Shown piece after piece: positions 10,870-26,158 of a DNA stretch of 64,000 nucleotides. Each line of letters opens with the position of its first letter. Position 1 is the stretch's first letter. Under the pieces are notes generated by a model that saw nothing but the letters and a program-made list of their open reading frames with translations, searched no databases and was not told the DNA's origin. This stretch comes from Forficula auricularia (Eukaryota > Arthropoda > Insecta > Dermaptera > Forficulidae), in contig JALMQS010000816.1 in the NCBI GenBank assembly GCA_024734495.1, forward strand, positions 9,271,092-9,335,091. Direction: 5' to 3'. The translations under genes and the position numbers were made by a program.

Positions 10870-13800
10870 ATATACTTGCAACAATTCCCACATCGAGGCC
10901 ATTCATTTCATCAATGTTTCTTCTGGTGAAAAAGTTGATCTTATCTTGATGTCGTGTTTATATATATTTGACAATTTAACCAGAACTATATTTAGTGAGC
11001 TTACCATAGCTAGGCAAAAAATATTTAAACAGTATATTTTTATGTTACTATTAAAATTCTAAATATGTTTTTTTGTATGAATTTGTAGAATTTGTAAAGA
11101 TATTTTTTTCTCTATCTCGGCAATTTCTTATCATCGAATCATTGATCATTCAAAAATAAAACTCAATTTAATTGACAAAATGCAAAAATGTTTGTTAGTA
11201 TGACCCCGAAGTCTAAAACAGCATAAATCATAATATATCCCCTACTTAGGAGCATAAATGAAAAGAGGTAAAAATTATTAGTATAGAATTTCACCCGAAT
11301 CAACTTTTTTACGCACAGAAAATTTTACCTCCCCACTGCTGAAACATTTTATTATTTTGTGGTAATATGAATGAATACAAAAAATTTCGAAATTTTCATC
11401 TTGATGATTTTTTTACTACGGCGTTTTAAAGTGCCGAAAACACATTCATTTTGAAACGAAAGCTGTCTTATGGTGAAAATGGGGTAGTTATTTTACGCTT
11501 TTTATAACAGGCAATATTTTTTCTTTTTTGTCAAATATTACAATTTTGTTAAAAGCGCACACAAAAATTTTCAAAAAACAGCGAAAATGTAAACTACGCT
11601 GCGAAAGCATAATGACTGAGATGACAAAAATTATTGCACATATTGCTGTTTTTTCATAAATACTTGAACGACAGCAATAATAATTTATTAATAGTGGCTT
11701 CGGCTATGGCATCGCATGTATATTAGCTTTTATATTTGCGAAGCAAGCACTGTACTAAGTAAGCAACATATTGCTCAACTATTCGTAATTTCTCTTCTCG
11801 GCCTATTTAAGCCAATAAACTCATTTTATTGTAAATTTCTTGCATTCAACGTGAAAATACATGAACATATTATTTCATGGTCGCTTTATGGTATAGACAC
11901 TTACAACTGGAAAATTTCTGTTGCGGCTTGCGTGCGTGCCCTCCTTTTCGAGCACAACATCTAGAACAAATTTGCTTAAAAAAGCTTTTTCTAATTTGTA
12001 ACTGCAGCCATATTAACAAAAGACACTTCTCTTTATTTTTGGTAACGAGAAGAAGCGAGAATATATTTAAATTTAAAGGCTAAATTTTATTTTAACATCT
12101 TCGAAATGTTTATAAAACTGCAAGCTAACGAAAATAAAATATTACAAGTTATTATTATTACAGAAAATATATTTATATTTAGCTAAAATAGTAGTAACTT
12201 TTTAATAAAAATTGATGCCGACAAGCCCATATTTCCAGAACGCACAATTATCGAAAATGAGCTTTAATTTAAAAATATAACGTAATATATTTTGAAACCG
12301 CCTCGATGCGTATCTCTCTTCATGTTTTTTAGTGCATCAATTGATGTTTTTATTTTCATTCAATGAACAAAAATAAATCGAAAAATTTATAGTTTTAGTA
12401 ATAAAGATATCATCATTGTAAATATTACAATATTTTACATTAGTCTAATATTTAAAACTTAGTATTGTTAAAGTTAGATTTATAATTCTGATAAAAATTT
12501 TTTTGAAAATTTCTCTTGGCATTATTTTACGAGCCAATGCAGATCCATGTAAGAAACATTGTTGAAGATAACAATTGTGCAACTTAAGTAAAAATTTACA
12601 CATAATAAAAATATTAATTTAATAATAATAGGCATATCAATGCTATTACAAAAAAGTATTAAAATGTGAAATTATTTCGATAAAAATAGTTTTATTGAAA
12701 AAGAAGATCCATGTTCGAAATTCACTGTTTAAACACTGAAAAACTGAAAAATTAGGTTAGATCCTCACATCATGCGTTTGTACACATAGTGATACTTAAC
12801 AAAATATAATTTCTACATTACTTGGTCAAAGCTGGTATTTATGAAAAACAGAGTCGTAACTGGTACGACACTCGTACCATCCCATCATTATACTTTTTCC
12901 GCCAGTAGTTTTGCGAAGTGCTATCTATTTGCAGAATTTTTTGAAATTTACAAAAGTGAGCACTTTTTTTAGAAAAAATCAAAATCAAAAAATTTGATTT
13001 ATTAAAAAAAAAATTGTACGAGCTATGTCATGTATATATTATACGGAAAAACATTCCTTGCGTGACAACATGCACCTCTCTTTAGAGCAGTTTCTACATC
13101 TTATTCATGGTTTTTTGCATTACAATTTCACAAGAGCCGTATAAAATATTCAGACAAAAATTTGAAATTTTTGTTTTTTCGTATTAGCACAGCATATCAG
13201 CCCTTGCCGGAAAGTCAAGTGGGGAAATTGCGTAGATATTTTTAAATATAAAACAAAATACTGTGAGCACTTTAGAATTTTCGCAGAAATTCGGCGCGGA
13301 AATAATATCTTGAAAATTTAATAAAAATGAAAAGCAATACTTCATATCAGCCGCTTAATATAAAGGCGGCAAACTTGTCATGCACCTAAAAGTAAAATCC
13401 CATAAAACATATTATAAAAAGGCATTTTCAGAAACTTCTTTGCCAAAAATAAATCGACAGAATTATTCTGCTACCAAATTCAAAATATTAATTATCAGCA
13501 AGTCGAAAATCTTATCAACTAAATTATAAAACGCATGTTTTTTTATTTTACATATGTGCAATATTTATATTTATTGATTTCATTACTTTATTCGAAATTA
13601 TTTTCCTGAAAGACTTGGCATTTATATCATAAACAGATGATATAGTAAGTTACCGCTGTGACAATTTAAAAAACAGCAAAAATATGGCATAATGCGTAAA
13701 TGTCAAGTTTCAGAAAATGAGCACAATTAAAACCTTGAAATCAATAAATGAAAATGAATATGTAAACATGCATTATTAAATTTTATATGATATTAATAAG

Positions 13801-15665
13801 TGATGATATTCACTCACTAACTTGTGGCATTCAACATTTCTTTTTGAAAATTCTTTTATGAAATTATTACTTTTTCACATAATGTACTTCAGTATATTAC
13901 TGTTTTAAAAGCATCTTAAAAATATTTTTTAAATAATCTTGCTTATCTTAGAAAAACTTATAAAAAAAATAAACATAATAATGTAGTAATAGTAACAGAG
14001 ATTATTTGTTTTAGAAAATACGTAATTTGTCTCTGTTTGTGCAAATGTATATATATATTATTTGTGATAAAAAGCACTGATAACTAGTAGATGTTATTTG
14101 AAAATGTAAAACTATATATTTAATAAATTCACTTGTCTTCGACTGAAACACCGCACAATTCATTTATGCTGCATAACTACTATCTATAAATAACTATTCT
14201 GTTAAAACACAATATTACTAAAAGCAACAATTTTACCAAAACATGACTTAACTTAAGCTTTCATACATTTTTTTGTCTATTACTAAAACGTATTTATATA
14301 ATAATATAAAAATATGTATAACACGACAACATATCATTATAAACAAAAAATAAATATATCTGCAAAAAATATTTTGCATTTTTTACTGTAACGCCTTATA
14401 CTTACAACTGCCTGTAACAAATCGTCAACTAACACTTGAAAAAAAAAATTTCCACCTGAAATAATTTTAATGCAAAATTTCTAAACGTGCAACATAAACT
14501 TTTTGCCTACTTTTATCGAAATTTTAGAAACAAAAGTAATTAACTTTAGTAAACCGTATGTCATAGTGCCTTTTTCTCTTTTTTCTGCAAAAATTTGTCG
14601 TAAAAAATGCATAGCTACAACAATTCAAACAAAAATTTCGCATAAATATTGTAGTATTTTTATTACGGTAAAAACAAAAATAGAAAACATTTTTTATTAT
14701 TTCTAGAACTATAATTTCAGAAAACATTTGCTATGTCAATCTATACAATATTTCGTATTTATTTAAGTAGTACTTTTGCCCAAAAATTTAAATACCTGCC
14801 TGCTTTGCCGCTACTTCAAAAAATATACCTGCCTTTTGTATAATACTGGCAAATGAGCTGACATTAGCCATGCCTTCCGGCTTATAGTCTCTGAAATGAT
14901 AAAAAATTATTTTTTGTGTAAAAAGCAAGAAGACTCTCTCATTTTATTTTTGCCTATATATTTATAGATAAGTAATAAATTTTATATTTCGCCTTTTGTG
15001 ATTTCACCAGCTCTCTGTGAAGAATCTACTTTATATCTTTGCTAGATCCGCCAATTTGTCTAAATTATTTTAATTTATTTAAAAATACTTTATCTTTTTT
15101 CTATTTCAGCAACTAATTTAAAAATAATATATTTACTGATACACGATGAATGCCATGCCGATAACTAAAATTTATAGATACGTAGCCTCTAAATAACAAC
15201 TGCAATCTAAAACTATGAAATCAGAAAGTTAGCCTGAGAAAAATGAAAACAATGTAAAGAAGCTAACTCATATTTATTGTTACTACATATATATGTTTTA
15301 ACTTATTTATCTAATGCACTATTTTTCATAAAATTTTCTTTCTTCCTATTATGTGAGAAATAATGTTTATTTTAAAATGATCGCATATTACACCGAAAAT
15401 GAATGTGATTAAATACTGTAGCATTGAAAATAAATAATTTTTTAATAATTTCTATATTATTTTAAATATTTTAAGAGAAAAACATAATGAAATTAATTCT
15501 CTAAATGAATTCTAGAATTTTTAACGAAATTATAAAAAAGTAAATTTAAAAGTCCCGTTACATTAGGTGTGTAACTTTTCTTTTTAGATATTGTGCCAAA
15601 ACTTTAACGGTAATGCTTAGTCACGAATTTCAGGGAAAACAATTTTTGGCTGAATGAAGGTATGA
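10870..15665 (-). pseudogene. Degraded inverted TFIIE beta exons 1-3 and first MVD exons
   Basis: Reverse-strand versions of TFIIE beta exons 3 (about 10890-10985), 2 and 1 (near 15010-15060), followed by plus-strand MVD exon 1 (near 15380-15420) and exon 3 (near 15583-15660). Frames are broken many times; for example the MVD exon 3 version keeps gccaaaactttaacggtaat but has several indels. Interpreted as read error, not as an evolved pseudogene. Confidence 0.7.
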
Positions 15666-15789
15666 GATAATTAATTTAAATATATTATTTAGATAGAATA
15701 TTTCTACATTGATTTAATCGAATGTAGGTGATTTTTGTCAATATTGAGAAATAATATCTGAACTTATATTTTACAGCGGAAAATGATGT

Positions 15790-17940
15790 TAGTAAGGACG
15801 CAGTATATATAAAGCGGTTTGTTGGCATGCGCTTTCACACATCCATGCGCGGTGAAATTAAAATTCTGATTTTTATATCTACATTCCATTATTAAGTCTT
15901 TCTTTCTTCTCCTCCGTCTTTCGTGAAAATCGAATTTAATTACGTTGTCCGTACCCATATTATTTCTTTTCTGTCCCATACAGCCGCTAATCTTTTTTAT
16001 CTTGCGTCTGTCCCTTGCCTTATTTGGGATATGCTCCAATCTCGACACTCGCTTTCTAAATAAAATCCTAGAGCACTAAACACTGGGCACTGTGTATGTC
16101 CATGTTTTCTGAATTGTATGAGGGCTATGCCCCTTCCTGGTTTGATATATTTTTTATTGATACCTGTTTGGAAAATACGCTTCACAGGCTTATTCAGGCT
16201 GCTTGTAGCTCTTTCATACCCATTTGTTATTTTTAATATCCCTCTGCAGCCCCAGCTCCTCACTAAAATAGGTATATCATATTCCTGCAGATTTTTATCC
16301 TTTTCTATCAATTTTCTGTCCCATTATTTTTTTAAGTTTGGCTGATCCCCATCTAATATTTCCTCTTCCAGACACATTCATCTGCTTTAAGAATATTGCT
16401 GCTGTCTGTTTGATGTGTTTAAATATTCTGTGAAAGTACAGCTCATTGGTATGAAATCACATCCCCTGTCCATTCTTAGGCATATAAAGACATATATTCA
16501 GAAGCAGAGCAGAGAACAGACAGACACATTGTTGAAGCTTTTCTTCATTATTTCTTTTCTTTTACTGCTGATATAACCAGATGTTGTAAAATGTTTAACT
16601 CTTCCTGTGTTGATATGAAACCTTTTTATCATATTTTATTCTTTATTCTTAGCTTTCATCAGTGGTTCTACAATTTCTTCATATCAATTTTATTCATTTA
16701 ATTTCATAAACAAATATATTCTTCCGTGCATATTCTTCTAAACTCTTAGCTTCAACACAAATATTCATTCATTCCTTTCGCGTATTCGTCAGCCCACATT
16801 ACTCATTTTCTCTTTTATAAGAATTGTGCATATTTTCTATCACCCTTTTTGTATGGCCAACGTCACGCTGAAGTAGAGAGTAGTTTCCTTTTACCATTTC
16901 ATTTATACATTCATTAACTATACTATGACATAACATTTCAGTAGTTTCTTAGTAAATATCAAAGGCTGTCCACTGTATATGCACAACCTTTGAAATATCA
17001 ACAAATATTCTCTTATTCTGCTTTATAATGTAATTTCAGCATTGTTTATAATTTTCTCTGTTTTCTTTACAGTAAAGCTTTGAAGTAGTACTGCGACTAG
17101 TTCATTTTAGTAATGATGAAATTTTCTTGCAGAAATTTTGCCTGGTCATGACAATATTTTCCCTTTTATGGCTTATCCCACCTTCTGTAAATGTCCTTCC
17201 TTTCACACTTTGCTTCACATTTCCTTTTCATTGCCGGGCACATATTCACCCTACCAGATAGCAACCTTCTCCATTTTCTGTCTTCTGAATCGCTTGTGTT
17301 CAACAACGTATAATGGCTTCTTTTTCTTTGTAACCCTCCATCCAATAATTCTGTTTGTTTGTATTCATTCCATTTATCTTTCTCAACATTCCCTCAATTT
17401 TATCTCTCATTTTACTAACAGTATCAATTTAAATAGGAAAGTTATTAGAGTGTCCCCCAAGCTCAGTTATCTCAGTTGAATGTCTACGCAGCTTATTAAT
17501 TGTCTTCAAATATCCGGTTTATTCCCTTTATTAGAGTAGATATTTAAACTCCTGAAAGGAAATGGTCAAACCACAATCCTCGTACATCGACCAACTGCAA
17601 AGAGATTGTCATTTGTTTCATAATAATATGTCTATTATGGATTTCACTTCATATGAATGTCTGCATACATATATGTCTGTTGATTGTTCCGAATATTCAA
17701 ATCCTTTAACTTTCACTATTCCAGTCAATCTGCTGCCATTATCCTTTGAGTTTCTTCTCGAATTGACCAATAAAATTGTCATTTTGTTGTTGATAAAATC
17801 TCCCATCATGTTATTTCCTTCACTTGATGTTGAAATCACATCCGTAAATGTAAATTCATCTTTAATTTCAGGGAAGAATTTTGTCAACATGTATTTTTAT
17901 AATTATAATAAAATAAATACCATTATAATATAATTTATAA
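15790..17940 (-). mobile_element. Degraded inverted copy of the LINE
   Basis: Reverse complement of 1863-4541, shortened to about 2.15 kb. Words such as gggatatgctccaatctcga (16025) are the reverse of the LINE SRLEHIP region. Its presence links this arm to the LINE-bearing left copy. Short open frames here on either strand are remnants without meaning. Confidence 0.8.
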
Positions 17941-20900
17941 ATTGTATAGTATAATGTCATCTCATCGTATAATTCTCTTCAATGTCTCTCATCATATCCT
18001 CGAGGATATTTTCTACCGCGCTTTTTTTGAAAATATCTTCTGTATTTGAAACTACTGCTGGTGATGGCTGAGTCTAGATTGCCAAGTCTGAACCAGGAAG
18101 AAGTGTGATCCATTTAGCTACAATCCAACGTCATTTTGCGTTAGCCTGCAGCCCTTTGGATAGATCACCAAATGAATTTGAAATCTAGATGTTATAGCTC
18201 GTCTTCTATTTCATTTGATCTATAGCATGTATGTTGTCGCACCTTTCAATTAATCAGTCTTCCTACTTCCAACTGTCAAGCTTGAATAAATACAGTGATT
18301 TTAATCAAATATTGGAATGAAAATAATATCCCAGACTTACCTTCTTGAAAAATGATGTTAAATAAAGTCTCAATTTTTCTCATTAAAACGTTAATTCATT
18401 AATTGCAAACATCTAACATACATGCTTATAGATCGAGGCTCTCAGGACAGGAGATTGTTCTCAACATCTTTAATTTCAAAATTCATTGTGTCCATCAAAG
18501 TGTCATGCCTTCATACAAAATGACATTGGATAGCCAGCTGAAATGGATCATCTTTCTTGGTCAGGCAAATCCTCTTGTGATCTCACGATATCTTTTCAAC
18601 CACGGCATAATTCTCGTGCTCTCCTGTCAATTTTTAAACCATTTGGCTGTGGGTAAATGATGTTATGTTTCTCCGCCAGAGTTTGATGTTCCCCCACCAG
18701 TCAGCACTGAACCACCTGTTTTAAAAGTGGGACATGTATCAATTTTATTTTAAAAAACGGAAATTGAAATAAAAAAGTAATCCCATATCTTACTACTACA
18801 TCTTCATTGACACACAAAGACAGACTTTCTACCTTTAGAAAATTAAGTAAACACGGGTACTACTGTATAAGAGATGCCCAAAGTCACCATATTAAAAGGC
18901 TAACATATGCTATGATCACAAAAACCAAACACTCCATAAATAATTTTAATACATTTATTGCAGCATGGATTCATTTCCTCATATTTAATTTGCAAAACTA
19001 GTATTTATAAAGACAGAGGAAAGACAATTTCCTCAAATGCAAAGAAGCTAAAACCATATTCCTACTTTTAGTATGCCCAAAAATGTGTAAAAACTCATTG
19101 TATCACATGCACTATATGCTGTTGACATGACCATTATTTGAATCATTCTGATAAAACAACAGCATAAAAGATACTACATCACAATTTTGAGGCAAATCAT
19201 CTCAACAAGCTGGAAACCATTAAACCTCAAAAATAAAAATTTTTCTATTAAAAATGCTACCAATATTAAATATCAAGTATTTTTAAAGAAATATGTTCTT
19301 TGACCACAAATTTTATAAAAATGGTGTCTGGGAAAGAATTTTCATAATTTGTATGAAGCAAGAAACAAAGTCATGAATACAGAAATCAAGAACTGAATTT
19401 TAATTTCCATCTTTTAAAAATAAATCATGGGGCAACCCCATTATTTCATTGCACTTTATCAATAGAAGCATGAAGAAGTATTGGAATAAGCTACTAAAAC
19501 CATAAAACTAAAGTCCTCAGTAAAACTGGAACCCTTGAACTAAACCAAGGATGCAGAATATTATTCAATGAATTGGAAATTTTGCTTTGTGATGAGTTTT
19601 GCCAAAAAACCCACCTGTCACCGAGAAGAATTGCGTCACAGATAGATGGATATGTGTGTGTGTTATCGTTTTCATTCACATTTTCTTACCTTGCGCTGAT
19701 GATTGAGTAACTTTAAACCAGTTAATAATGGCATTATTGGACTACAGGCTATCCATTCGCTATTAGTACTGGCAATGCAATTTTTCTAAATATGCGGCCT
19801 TGTAAAATGCGATAATTTTATTAATCTAATTTGGGGAGTTACAAAACAGGTCAAATAAAGTTTTAATAAAATTATATTTTAAAAGTACTTTTACTCAGAA
19901 CATATTATTATGTGGATAAGTAGCAACGATCCGATTACAGTTTGGCCGCAATTTGTCATAGTGGTTGTTTTGATGAATAATTAAGTCATGTCTTCTCACC
20001 AACCTCTTAGAAATTTTTGGCTTGTGTATATAGTAAAAATTCACCGAAAGCAAAAGTAAAACATTTATATATAATTGATAACATGTTTCTTTTATTATTG
20101 TCATTGAATATAGCATTCAATTATGAAAGGTGAATTTTCTTTCCTTCTTCTGATAATTCACAGTAAAACCAATCGGGTAACTTTGTTAAGACTGTCTCTT
20201 TAACTGCATTGGCCTCAATTCTGTTATTATTTTTGAGATTTCAGGCGGGCGGGCGCGGTCATGGCATGTTTCTAATTGAGAAAGTTTGTTTTGCCGAGTA
20301 ACTGAAGGCATATCATTGATCAATAAAATTATAAATATAGAAATATACTGATATGTACGTATATGTTTATTTCAATGTTTTCTCATAAGTTCATATATTT
20401 TAATTTGATATAAATCGATACAATTGCTTTTATCGAAATATTAAGTGAATGATATCAATTGCACTGTAACATAGCTTGTAGTAATGAAGTTGAAACAATT
20501 TTTGACATATCATTAATATCAAAAGATAAATTAACATATTAGGAATTTGGTCGCGTTTTTTAAACAATTTTCTCATAGCTTCTTTGCTGGATTTGACTGT
20601 AGGTCTTGAATCTTAAGCCTGGACCCAAGAGGAATGAAAAGATTGATCCATCTAGCTGAACCAGCATGTTTCTTGATTGCTTACCGCGTGATGCTTTTAC
20701 TCAAACACTGATATGAATACAAATGGATTTTGTAATCTGAGATGTTATATATTCCGTCCCCAGTCCCTAGCTTTTGCGCCAATTCTTAATACGTGTATTT
20801 AGGTGTTTGCCATCCAATTAATCACACACAACACGCTGTGTTGTAGATCGAGCGCGCTGGATGATTGGCATTTGGTGATCCATATCAGTGTCCCATTATA

Positions 20901-22179
20901 AAAGCGTCTGTACGGGCTAATCGCGAAATGCTGGATCATGGCTTCGTGGATGCATCTTTTGAACTAGATTCAGCGAACTCCAATAGCTTGCGACAGTCCG
21001 CGCCTTTAATTTGTTTGAGAAAATATTCCTGAAGTTGACTATTTTGTTTTTGTTAATTTGGTTTGAATGTAATTGTCAGTTCCATGCATTCATATTGGTT
21101 GAAAATGAATTGAAGAAATCATTCAACATGCTAAAACGAGCTCAACTGTTTTATATATGTATTGATATGTAATAAGTCATGATTTTGTTTTTGTATTGTG
21201 TTTTTTTAACTATGACTGTTGTTTTCTCAAATAAATAATGTATATATATATCTTGTTTACTTGATCAAGCAATCTGCTAATATGTTATTTCAATTCTTTG
21301 TATATTGTGAAATTGTGCCTATTGGCATGTTTTTTGCTTGCATCAGTGATATTTAGTCTCCACTGTATCAACATACATATGAAAATGCGAATATAGTTAC
21401 TTGCATTCGATGGCGTAAAAAATGCTGTTTCATGTCACACGGACCTATCTATGACAGCAATCTTGATTAATTCAAGATCGTCAAAATTTCCGTGAAATTG
21501 ATGCTCCTAAAGACATTCAACTGTAAAAAATAAGTAGAAGAAGATTCAGCCTTTCTGGCCCTTTTTATTGAGCAATCGAATCAACAAGATTAGGAGCATA
21601 CGAAGTAATAATATTTATTTGAAAACATAATTATTATGCAGAAATTCCCTACCAAACAAACACTTTGGCCAAAATGTATAGTGGCTTTGTGTTTGTTCAA
21701 ATTCTAAAACTTTAAATTTGCAAAAATATTTAAATCTTTAGTAGCAGTGTATGTCGGTTTTTAGTGAGTTTTAAATTGGAAGTAAAAGCAACCATTTCTG
21801 AAACATCAGTAAAATATTGATATATCGAATCGACACCTATGAACCTTCTCTTAGGAGCGGTGTATGATTTGGTAAAGTCTTTGTGAGAAATTTGTTAATC
21901 TTTAGATTACTTTTCTTGTGGCGGCCAATCGAATGGCACGCCTCTGAACTGTAGGGATTTGCTGCTGTCAACTTTAAGGCTTATGGCCCTTAAAAATTTG
22001 AAATTTGGCTTGAACTCTTATAAGCTATATTTTGATACACTTCGGTATGCATGCTTTAATCTAGCATTCAAATTATTGTTTCGAGAGAGATGCGGCTCGT
22101 TCGGGATGCTAGAGATATTTTAAAAAGTAGTATTATTCAAACTAACATTATAAATAAGATTTAAAAAATTTTAATACTT

Positions 22180-23730
22180 TTCAGTTAAACGAAGCAAAGT
22201 GAACTGAAACGGAAAATATTTTCCAACAGCAGCTGTTTGGAAATAAAAAAATAATAATTTATGATATCTGTCTGGAGGCATCTAGTACTTTAGCATATTA
22301 TTCAGGATAAATATTACGCTTGAAAATAATCTTCGAACACTTTTCTCGAATAAATCTGAAATTCTTAGTCAAATGTTAAAATTGACAGATTATTTATAAT
22401 TATAAATAAATCTTGAATGCCGTCTCTACAGATGTGTGTAGGTCTCAAAGTGCTACTTCTATGTTGATTTTTTTAAAACAAGGTAGTCTTAAAATTTAGG
22501 TGAAACATGATATTAATTTATAAAGTAAAGGGTGTGTAGTTTCACAGTGACCGAAATAAAAACGAGAGGTTTTATACAAACTCAATATTTCAGATTATTA
22601 GTCATCATCAGGGTTTGCAACACAAGTTTTGGCTGTAAGAGCTCTGATGATAGTTAATAATCCGAGTATATTTATAACATTCACTGTGTACACCCTTTCT
22701 ATATTTTTCTCATTAATATAAAAGAATAATTGATACCAATGAAATTGTTTATTATTGCGAAATTTTCTGTTCATTCTCATTGACATATCAATTATTCTTT
22801 GATACTCTTCAACTGAAAATTATAAAATTTCTTATCATTATTTCAAAGTTAGAAATATAGTTCAGATATTATTTTCCTCAATATTTGACAATAATTAATA
22901 CATTATATTGCGAATTAAATCAAATGTAGAAAGCAATTTCGTGGGGATTACGGCACCGTAAATGGTTTCGCTAATTTTCTCAACTACAAACTAGTTACAC
23001 AGGCTTGTTACTAAGTATTAATTGGCCACTCGCACTATTCTGTCGATATATTAGTGAATATAAGTGGTTAGTAGTAGAGTGGCAAGTGCGGTGTCATCGT
23101 TCTGTTGCAATGGCAAGCAAACCAGTTTCCCTACCACATATGACAGCTCAATATGACACAGTGGGTATAAGTGCGGGTAAATGGAATGGAGTATAATGGC
23201 AAGTGCGCTCTGTATGATCTCCTTACTACTTACCTTTTCAGTACGGCTCACAATTCTCCGATTTAAGCAAAGACAACTGTAGCACCTTCAACATAATCTC
23301 AACATGGCAAAATAATTTTGTAGTGAAAAACTATAAACTATTCTATGGCGAACATATTTCTCTGCCTCTTTGTGCAAAACTTCCTTCTCTGCAGTCCCTA
23401 AAGACTCTTCATGACTGTTTCCAACAGAATTCTAATGTCAAAACATTAATAAACACAAAATATCCTTCTTCCTTCAATGAAGACTCTGCATATCCTCTTC
23501 CTTTTGGCCTATACGACACCATATATCAGAAGTAAAATATGATCATTATCAAATTTGCAATATCTTCATCAAATAGTAAGTGTCTTTTATCATGAATCAC
23601 TAACTTTATTTGAGCTCCTCAATGAAAGAGTACAGAGCCTCTGAAATGTGGCAGAATGGTATTTTTCAGCCTGCCTTTAATGACATGGAAAATCTTATGT
23701 TAGGCTATATTTAAAATACATATTATGTTT
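22180..23730 (+). pseudogene. Degraded inverted MVD exons 5-8
   Basis: Plus-strand, error-laden equivalents of the minus-strand exons at 31391-31516 (near 22195-22290, still showing ttttccaacagcagctg), 29624-29823 (near 23370-23500) and 29172-29342 (near 23590-23700). No open frame spans them. Same artefact as the surrounding arm. Confidence 0.55.
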
Positions 23731-25009
23731 ATTGCTATTCTATGTATTTTTCAATTCATCCCAATCTACTTTAAAAATATTTTTACGTGACCTTTTCTTT
23801 TGTATTGCAGATTATGAAGGCATCAGACTTTCTAGTTTTTTAATGAAGGCCATATTTTATCTTGTAATTAGTGGCAAAACACTTTATGAGCAATAGATTC
23901 AGATGTGTGTAGAATTTTTCGACTCTTGTACTTGTGCACTATGCAGATATCAAAAAATTTAAACATATTTTAATACAGCATCTTAACATACTATAAAAAC
24001 CATAAAATAACTATAACATCATTATACCATAGCCCCCCAACCCCATTCTATAATAGAGAAATGCAGATAATTTATTTACTTGTTGCAAAGATATGCTTTT
24101 TCTACCTTTTGAAATAGCAAAAGTTAGTAAGTCTTTCATTATTATTTAACCTTCAATAAATGCCTTAACACTACTGGCAAAATCATTATTGTAAAAAGCA
24201 ATAAAATAAAAATAAGTTGCAGCAGTAACCTAATCAACCCCACATCTGGGACTAGCACTAATATAAAATAAATTATTCACCACAGCAAGAACATGAAAGG
24301 CTAAAACAATCGTGCTCAAGAATGTTAAAAATTAAAAAACAGCAATACATTTGACAGAATCCCAATACCCACATATAGCACCACATTCCCTGTATAAAAA
24401 CTATAAAACAAAAACTGGCAATTACCCAATACCCCTTCATGCATTTATTCCTGTTACCATTTGAATATAGCAAATATCTTTGAAAAATATAAAAACACAA
24501 AAACATTTATGGTATATTCTTATGCTGAAAAAATAATCCTGTAAATCTCTTCATAAACATTAAACTATTAAAAACAACAAAACAATACATAAATTTTTTG
24601 AAAAAAAAATATTTTATCTGCCCATTTTATAAAAATATTCCAATCTCTGTTTAGATATGACAAATGTACACTGGACTGAACACCTAGTACTAGATATATA
24701 ATCTCTTCTACCTACAGACAACTACCGCATACATGAAATGTTTCACCTTCACACCAACACCACAATCTCTATTAATGACTTTTGCATCATTTCTTCACAT
24801 AAATAATTGAAAATAGTAGAAAAATTTACATATTATATCTTGTATAAAAATAACACAGCTTTGCTGCAATATCACTGGCTCTATGTCTGTGAAAAAATGA
24901 AGTATTTTCTCATTTCATCTTGGTAAAAAAATATTTTATGTAAAAGTAATTTAAAAAAATGAAATGTTGTACATATCTTTTACAAATGTAATAGAACTAT
25001 TTTCTTCTA

Positions 25010-25831
25010 GGCATGCTATCTCCTTTATGCTTCAATCTTTGTCAATAACAAAATCAACTATCATAGTGAGCAAAAATAACCAACAACGTAGTAAAATTTT
25101 TTAGGCACTGTATCAGTCATTATTACATTTACTTTGTCAAAATCATTGCTTTCTATGCAACTAATCTCGTAAAAGTCATAACTCAATTCTACATAATCAT
25201 CTTGTACAAGGCCAGACCTCTCTGCTTCAATATTGTCATTTTATTATTTTATATATCTCTTTATGTTTAATAAGCTTCTGCTTTTATATATTTAAAAAAA
25301 GGAACATATATTTCTTATATATATATATACATATATTTAAAAAGTTGAACACTGTAGTACTTTGCATTTATTTTAAAAATTTGAAAATGACATCTTTTAA
25401 TAGTAAAGAAAAGCTGTAATATGAGAAGTTCTTATTCTCTTAATAAACAGTATATTTATAGACTTAAAAATGACATGGTATCTGTTTTATAAAACGTGGC
25501 AACATATTCTTAATGTAACAAACAACACAACAAAAAAAAACAAAACTAGTAAAATTTTAGTACAACAAACAATAAACAACAAATGAAAAATAAAAAAAGC
25601 CAAAAGAAATATTTATGAATAAAAAAATGAAAAATACTGTTCACTTATACACGAAAGAAAAGCATTTCATTATCGCCATCTACAAACCATCAACAACCAT
25701 GTGGCTCACAACATGCTCATGGCGATGAAACAACAAACCAACAAACCTGCAGCAAACACAACAATAAAAAATTGCTGCATGAGAGCACCTCGAACACGAG
25801 AACTGCTATGCCCTGCATCTGTCTTAACCAT
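25010..25831. other. End of noisy arm, no counterpart in window
   Basis: The counterpart of this stretch would lie left of 25932 on the other contig and is not in the window. It is AT-rich with simple repeats. The missing last MVD exon(s) should be nearby on the true chromosome, but I cannot find the conserved FDAGPNA-type segment on either strand here. Confidence 0.5.
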
Positions 25832-25931
25832 NNNNNNNNNNNNNNNNNNNNNNNNNNNNNNNNNNNNNNNNNNNNNNNNNNNNNNNNNNNNNNNNNNNNN
25901 NNNNNNNNNNNNNNNNNNNNNNNNNNNNNNN
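25832..25931. other. Assembly gap of 100 N
   Basis: Exactly 100 N, the usual placeholder for a scaffold gap of unknown size. The sequence just right of the gap (25932) matches the noisy arm at about 25000 in reverse complement, so the two contig ends overlap rather than being separated by unique DNA. Confidence 0.98.
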
Positions 25932-26158
25932 AATTAGAAAAAATAGTTCTATTACATTTAGAAATATAAATAAAGAAACTAATTTCACATTCTTAAATTA
26001 ATTTACACATAAAATATATAAAACTTATTTTCTTTTTTTTAATCTTGATAGGGTGTTTTTTAGAGGTATAGAACTTTAAGTTGGCATCACTTTTTTAACT
26101 GGCGGCCATTTTGTCAGCTGTCAAGTGATTAATATTTAGTTTGGTTTGCCATTTCATC

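Larger units (their letters stand above)
10601..25831 (-). other. Noisy inverted copy: probable fold-back read at contig end
   Basis: From about 10600 the sequence diverges from the right copy, turns round near 10700, and then reads as the reverse complement of 1-10700 (to about 19500) followed by that of the 25932-34952 region (19500 to about 25010). Landmarks: TFIIE beta exon 3 near 10890-10980, MVD exon 1 near 15380, MVD exon 3 near 15585, LINE reversed at 15790-17940, MVD exon 5 near 22200, MVD exon 8 near 23590. Matches are broken by substitutions and indels throughout, exons as badly as introns, and the arm is about 17 percent shorter than its partner. It has the LINE and lacks the mariner. 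No intact gene should be called here. Confidence 0.88.

Noticed and set aside
15764..17933. Open frames on both strands in the noisy arm
   Set aside because: They are fragments of the reversed, error-laden LINE.
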